Assembly: GCA_965228045.1 (NCBI GenBank)
Contig: OZ245789.1
Location: forward strand, 124,001-188,000
Direction of reading: 5' to 3'
Origin: JANQEU01 sp965228045
GTDB lineage: Bacteria; Bacteroidota; Bacteroidia; Cytophagales; Cyclobacteriaceae
DNA length: 64,000 bases
Below the pieces are notes generated by a model, which made no database searches, was not told the DNA's origin, and was given only the letters and a program-made list of their open reading frames with translations. A program made the position numbers and the translations under genes. Of the stretch, positions 60,069 through 64,000 are shown piece after piece (the stretch's first letter is position 1; the number at the start of each line of letters is the position of its first letter).

Positions 60069-61025
60069 TTCGGCAAACTCCTTGGCAAAATAAGTAAGGA
60101 TGATGTCTGCCCCGGCTCGCTTGATTGATGTCAGGCATTCAATCATGGCAGTATGTCCATCCAACCAGCCCTTTTGAGCGGACGCCTTGATCATGGAGTA
60201 TTCTCCGGAGACATTGTATGCAGCAATTGGTGCCGGGAAATTTGCCCTCAGGTCACTGATGATATCCAGATAGGCAAGAGCTGGCTTGACCATAAGAATA
60301 TCTGCTCCCTCCTCAAAATCCAGTCTACCCTCAATTATGGCTTCGGCACGATTTGCAGGATTCATTTGGTAGGTCTTCTTGTCGCCAAACTTAGGGGCGG
60401 AATCCAATGCATCTCTGAACGGGCCATAAAAAGCACTTGCGTATTTGGCTGTATACGAGATAATCCCTACATGTTCAAAGCCATTTTCGTCAAGTACCTC
60501 TCTCAGGTAACCAACTCTTCCATCCATCATGTCAGAAGGACCAATGAAATCGATGCCGGTATCAGCTTGTGTAAGCGCCATCTTACCCAGAACCTCCAGT
60601 GTCTCATCGTTTAGAATTTTACCTCCTTCGACTATGCCATCATGCCCCTCAGAACTATAAGGATCCATGGCCACATCCGTCATGATCAAGGCCTCAGGAA
60701 ATTCCTGCTTTATATTTCTTAATGCCTTTTGGTAGAAAAAATCGGGGTCGTAACTCTTCGTTGCTTTCTTGTCTTTGTGCCTTTCTTCGACCGCTGGGAA
60801 AATATCAAATGCTTTGATCCCCAGTTTTAGGCAATCTTCAATCTCCTTGAGCATCAGGTCCGAAGAGTATCTATAAATCCCGGGCATTGACGCTACTTCA
60901 GACTGTTGACCTTTCCCTTCAAGAAGGAAAAGTGGAAATATAAGATCATCTGTGGTCACATGATTTTCCTGCACAAGGTCTCTGATGGACTGCGTGGATC
61001 GATTACGTCTTGGTCTTCTGAACAT
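60057..61025 (-). CDS. hemB: Porphobilinogen synthase (delta-aminolevulinic acid dehydratase)
   Basis: 322 residues. Joins two 5-aminolevulinate molecules to porphobilinogen in heme synthesis. Schiff-base lysines lie in SYTAKYASAFYGPFRDA and LMVKPALAYLDI. The metal site reads DVAMDPYSSEGHDG, the aspartate-rich form that uses magnesium rather than the cysteine-rich zinc form. The ATG at 61023-61025 fits the start of the family. The gene is followed at 14 bases upstream distance by the BNR-repeat gene in the same direction and overlaps the convergent GroES-like gene. Confidence 0.95.
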   Translation of the reverse strand: MFRRPRRNRSTQSIRDLVQENHVTTDDLIFPLFLLEGKGQQSEVASMPGIYRYSSDLMLKEIEDCLKLGIKAFDIFPAVEERHKDKKATKSYDPDFFYQKALRNIKQEFPEALIMTDVAMDPYSSEGHDGIVEGGKILNDETLEVLGKMALTQADTGIDFIGPSDMMDGRVGYLREVLDENGFEHVGIISYTAKYASAFYGPFRDALDSAPKFGDKKTYQMNPANRAEAIIEGRLDFEEGADILMVKPALAYLDIISDLRANFPAPIAAYNVSGEYSMIKASAQKGWLDGHTAMIECLTSIKRAGADIILTYFAKEFAESIK

Positions 61026-61038
61026 GGATCAAAAATAG

Positions 61039-62082
61039 CTATAGTGAAATTTGTACTTTCATAATATTACCGTTTCGACCAACCAACCAACCTTTTCCGG
61101 TTGGAAGCAAATCCGCCGACCAGAAATTAGCCCTCGAGATGTTGGCCCACCTGTTTCCAAAATCGTAAGATATATCGGCACCATTTGGTCCTGTGATCAG
61201 GAGTACATCCCTTTTTTCAAAAACGGTATAAGCAGATCCGTAAATGGGGCCCCTGGTTCGAGGAGCCGCTGCAGGCTCCCAAAACAACCCCCCGTTTATC
61301 GTACGGTAGAGGTTATTGGTGATGCCCTGGGCCTGATTTAAATCTCCTCCTGAGATAAACCCTTTGACACCAATAAACCTAACGGACATAATTCCGGCCA
61401 TTTCACCTTTTACCATGGGCGTGGAGATATTTAACCAATTCTCTCCATAATCTGCAGAATATAGTATCCTGGCGTTTCCTCCTGCCCCGGTTCCGATCCA
61501 GACCTTGCCATTCTGGCCTAATTCAATGTTAGTTCCGCTTGACGCAAATCCACCTTCACCCTCACCTGCATCGGGCAGCTTAGATTTCGATATGCGCTTC
61601 CAGGAGTTACCGCCATCTATGGTTTTGAGTATGAATGGCTTTTCATCAATTGCGTCCCCGAAGGCTATACCAATTTGGTTATCCCAAAAATCAAGTGAAT
61701 TTAAAAATCCCACAGGATGGTCCATTTCGTATTTGACTACAAAACCACTATCCTGGGTAAATGTTAAAATCTTTGACATCAATCCATCTCCAGCGCTCAG
61801 AACCACAGCCCTTCTTGGAGAAAATCCATGTATATCTCTGAACTGCAAAGAATCCGAGGTCATGTACCGAAATTCATCCCAGTTTCTTCCTCCGTCCCGG
61901 GTCACCAAAACCAGTCCATTGGTACCGGAAACCCAAACCAGATTGTCATTTCTTGCATGTAATCCGATCAACAAATCTTCCACACCACTTTCCTGAAATT
62001 CCGAATCAAACGAAAGTCTGGTAGTATCACAGGATACCAGAACGACAGTTACAAGAAATAGAGCGGTCCGGAATTGAGACAT
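61039..62082 (-). CDS. Lipoprotein with BNR/YCF48-like beta-propeller
   Basis: 347 residues with lipobox VVSC (Cys19). Repeats of the BNR or sortilin type follow: VTRDGGRNWDEF, KTIDGGNSWKRIS, YSADYGENWLNIS, RTINGGLFWEPA and YDFGNRWANIS, spaced by about 40-75 residues, which give a beta-propeller. Similar proteins are called photosystem II stability factor-like or oxidoreductase-like. Exported and probably surface or periplasmic. It is the last of three genes spaced by 13 and 14 bases, so they form one operon with the Ig-like and unknown secreted genes. Confidence 0.85.
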   Translation of the reverse strand: MSQFRTALFLVTVVLVSCDTTRLSFDSEFQESGVEDLLIGLHARNDNLVWVSGTNGLVLVTRDGGRNWDEFRYMTSDSLQFRDIHGFSPRRAVVLSAGDGLMSKILTFTQDSGFVVKYEMDHPVGFLNSLDFWDNQIGIAFGDAIDEKPFILKTIDGGNSWKRISKSKLPDAGEGEGGFASSGTNIELGQNGKVWIGTGAGGNARILYSADYGENWLNISTPMVKGEMAGIMSVRFIGVKGFISGGDLNQAQGITNNLYRTINGGLFWEPAAAPRTRGPIYGSAYTVFEKRDVLLITGPNGADISYDFGNRWANISRANFWSADLLPTGKGWLVGRNGNIMKVQISL

Positions 62083-62095
62083 TGTCAGATGCGAG

Positions 62096-63109
62096 TCATT
62101 GAATTTCGAAACGAAGATAGGAAATCGAAGGCTTTACGGGATTCAAAAGATCATGATCAAATGGCCTTGAAAGATTATTGCCACTTAGGTCCTCCAAAAC
62201 CGGATCAATCCTGAGTGTATACTGACCTCCCTCCCATTTAGATTCAGAAAAGACTTCCAATACCTTATCATCCCGGATGGAGAACTTCGTGGAAATGAAC
62301 TGGTCATTTCTTTCAAGAAAGAAAGCTGATTTTAGCAATTCATGGTCAAGTTTTTCATGGAAGTAAACGACTACCGGATCCCCCGGGTCTTCAGGAAGTG
62401 ATACCGTCCAGCGACTGGGGTCAATGATCTCCTCATCCCTTGGACCTACAAAAAAGCTTGCAGAAAAACCTTTATCCAAACCATTACCAAAAGTATCCTG
62501 CCAGTCTTCTGATATCCTGAGCGTATAAGTGCTGCCCTGCTTTAATGGATTCCCCAAATCCTGATTCGGTGCCAGGTCTCTTTTTATCCTTCCGGGATCC
62601 AGCCATACAGTCAGGATCGTATTGTCTTCATTCCACAATTCATTTTCAAGCTCCAGAAACGCGTTCTCTTCTTCAACGGTCGAAAATAATTTGATCCAGC
62701 GGTAAGATTTTCCTCCTGCCATCGGCCGTGAAAACTCAATGTAAAACTTTAGCAGATTCTCAGGCAAAGTGTCAGATTCAGGGTAAACTCCCATGATTTT
62801 GGGAGGCGCTCGGTTGGTGTTTTTAACCGAAAAAGTATTCCTTATCTGCGTACCGCATATCAATTCGTAGGTCACATCAAAGCTTAACGGCACCAATGGG
62901 GTAAAGGTAATCTTACCATTCTCATTCGACCAATTACCAAGGACTACTGAGGAAGAACCTTCCTTCCTGATGGACCAGTCAGATGGACATGACTCTTTCA
63001 TGACTACCTGCACGGCCCGCAGTTCATGATAGATGATTTCAAATTCCTGCCCGGTGGACTGGAAATAAAGAAAGCCGGTCAACAAAAACATAACCGGCTT
63101 AAATCTCAA
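62096..63109 (-). CDS. Secreted protein with bacterial Ig-like (SbsA-type) domains
   Basis: 337 residues. Signal peptide ends near STGQ. Three beta-sandwich segments of the SbsA or Big type are visible: the first around 25-100, the second with PPKIMGVYPESDTLPENLLKFYIEFSRPMAGG (about 105-140), then DPGRIKRDLAPNQDLGNPLKQGSTYTLRISEDWQDTFGN, and the third with VVVYFHEKLDHELL and QYTLRIDPVLEDLSGNNL. Such domains sit in surface proteins that bind or stabilise. Function unknown. Middle gene of the three-gene cluster. Confidence 0.8.
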   Translation of the reverse strand: MRFKPVMFLLTGFLYFQSTGQEFEIIYHELRAVQVVMKESCPSDWSIRKEGSSSVVLGNWSNENGKITFTPLVPLSFDVTYELICGTQIRNTFSVKNTNRAPPKIMGVYPESDTLPENLLKFYIEFSRPMAGGKSYRWIKLFSTVEEENAFLELENELWNEDNTILTVWLDPGRIKRDLAPNQDLGNPLKQGSTYTLRISEDWQDTFGNGLDKGFSASFFVGPRDEEIIDPSRWTVSLPEDPGDPVVVYFHEKLDHELLKSAFFLERNDQFISTKFSIRDDKVLEVFSESKWEGGQYTLRIDPVLEDLSGNNLSRPFDHDLLNPVKPSISYLRFEIQ

Positions 63110-63123
63110 CTTTTGAATTAGAA

Positions 63124-64000
63124 TTATAGTCTTCTGGTAGTTTGTGTGAATAAATCCAGGCTGCCGTTGGCTTTTCTCTGCAGAATGAGAAAGTTCTCGT
63201 CATTATATGCATCAATCTGCAAAACATTTACATAAGGCAGATTAATGAAATCAACGCCGGCAGTGTTTTCAACAGGAGTCGTCAGAGACTCCTTAAAACT
63301 TTTGATGTCATCATAGTTTATACGCATAAGAGCCCGACTGGAGTTGGCCATCAAAAGGTACTGTCCATCATCTTTTTTCATGGTCACGATGTCCAGAGGT
63401 GTGTTTCGGTTGCCTAACTCGGCAATTGTACGGCCCTTTACATGTTCACCTGCCTTGAGTTGATCCATCGGAAACAGCACCAATGGCGTACAGGTGTAGC
63501 TGGCAATCATATAGTTTGCCCCATCGATTTTAGTTGCGGTAAAGGCCTTGATTGGCGAATGTGTTTCATACTGACCATGGGAGGCGTGATAGATCTCAAG
63601 ACTGCTTTGCTTTTGGCTTTCTTTAAAGGGAAATGGAATACTCCTGAAAGTCGAACCAAATTCTTTATTTGAAAGTCCGCTTACCAGAACACTACCATCA
63701 AAATACATCATATCGGAAATGGCCCACTTTCTAAGGGGTCTGCCTCTTCTGTCTTCAGCATCTGTTCCAATAGGATCATTCAAAGCAGCCGAGCTATACT
63801 CGATCTCTGTGAGATCAACCGGCGAAAAATTCTCACCAGCCAGTTTCAAAAGGGCTGAGCTTCCATTTGCAAGTTCTACACCGATGTAAATATTTTTCGA
63901 TATTGGGTTAACCACCAAATCCGAAATATTGACATCATCGACATCGGCACCCAGGGCGTCAGCCAGCTGTGCATCAATACCTTCAACATTAATTTCTTCT
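63124..64000 (-). CDS. Secreted protein of unknown function, 5' end beyond the window
   Basis: At least 291 codons are open up to the right edge; the N-terminus is outside the window, with upstream residues ...EEINVEGIDAQLADALGADVD visible. Strand-rich repeats (DLVVNPISKNIYIGVEL, DMMYFDGSVLVSGLSNKEFGS, NYMIASYTCTPLVLFPMDQLKAGEHVKGRTIAELGN, YLLMANSSRALMRINYDDI) suggest a beta-propeller-like protein. No family recognised. The gene is 14 bases upstream of the Ig-like gene. The final residues (TQTTRRL) are close to the next gene's region, so the three are cotranscribed. Confidence 0.65.
   Translation of the reverse strand, partial: EEINVEGIDAQLADALGADVDDVNISDLVVNPISKNIYIGVELANGSSALLKLAGENFSPVDLTEIEYSSAALNDPIGTDAEDRRGRPLRKWAISDMMYFDGSVLVSGLSNKEFGSTFRSIPFPFKESQKQSSLEIYHASHGQYETHSPIKAFTATKIDGANYMIASYTCTPLVLFPMDQLKAGEHVKGRTIAELGNRNTPLDIVTMKKDDGQYLLMANSSRALMRINYDDIKSFKESLTTPVENTAGVDFINLPYVNVLQIDAYNDENFLILQRKANGSLDLFTQTTRRL

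Overview
The window reads as chromosomal DNA of a free-living, aerobic member of the Bacteroidota, most likely the order Cytophagales. The evidence is a type IX secretion-associated gene trio (PorP/SprF-like, OmpA/PD40, CHU_C-tailed adhesin), fused SecDF, a kynurenine pathway of the Bacteroidota type, few Shine-Dalgarno sequences, and many -7 boxes of the Bacteroidota form TAnnTTTG placed almost on the start codon. No rRNA operon, prophage or CRISPR array is present.

Layout. 0-8.4 kb: end of a 2-phosphosulfolactate phosphatase-like gene, gcvT, an HD protein, a cysteine-cluster protein, a beta-barrel protein, a GreA/GreB-like protein, an ALDH7-type dehydrogenase, HtrA protease, Hsp20 and a secreted esterase. 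8.38-10.80 kb: an IS1595-family transposon with matching inverted ends, an exact 8-bp target duplication, a transposase and three cargo reading frames, one a HEPN-like gene broken by two frameshifts. It sits 2 bp upstream of the esterase start codon. 11-16.5 kb: PadR regulator with an ABC permease, a HigBA toxin-antitoxin pair, tRNA-Asn with a decayed partial copy, and an acyltransferase. 16.5-22.6 kb: the type IX-associated trio. 22.9-31.1 kb: small proteins, two intergenic repeat blocks, P5C dehydrogenase, a HAD nucleotidase, an ArsR-like regulator, a dipeptidase, lipoproteins and a zinc-ribbon membrane protein.

31.2-36.5 kb: tryptophan/kynurenine catabolism as two divergent arms (SDR plus 2-aminomuconate semialdehyde dehydrogenase; 3-hydroxyanthranilate dioxygenase, kynureninase, kynurenine monooxygenase). 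36.5-45.6 kb: TerB-like protein, MltF, Dxs, ScpA, Ndk, and an overlapping run nrnA-FKBP-FKBP-rdgB-udk. 45.6-61 kb: secDF, mazG, dihydroorotase, an M28 peptidase, gcvP, a TANGO2-like protein, rmuC, a GroES-like protein and hemB. 61-64 kb: three tightly spaced genes for secreted proteins of unknown function, the last cut by the window edge.

Three aldehyde dehydrogenases (ALDH7, P5CDH, AMSDH), the kynurenine enzymes, GcvT/GcvP and secreted peptidases point to an amino-acid-degrading lifestyle. The most notable observations are the cargo-carrying IS1595 element with its exact boundaries, the evenly spaced TGTCAT-W-ATGACA palindromes with a sigma-54-like element in front of hsp20, the HigBA operator lying inside its promoter, and the secreted three-gene cluster at the right edge.
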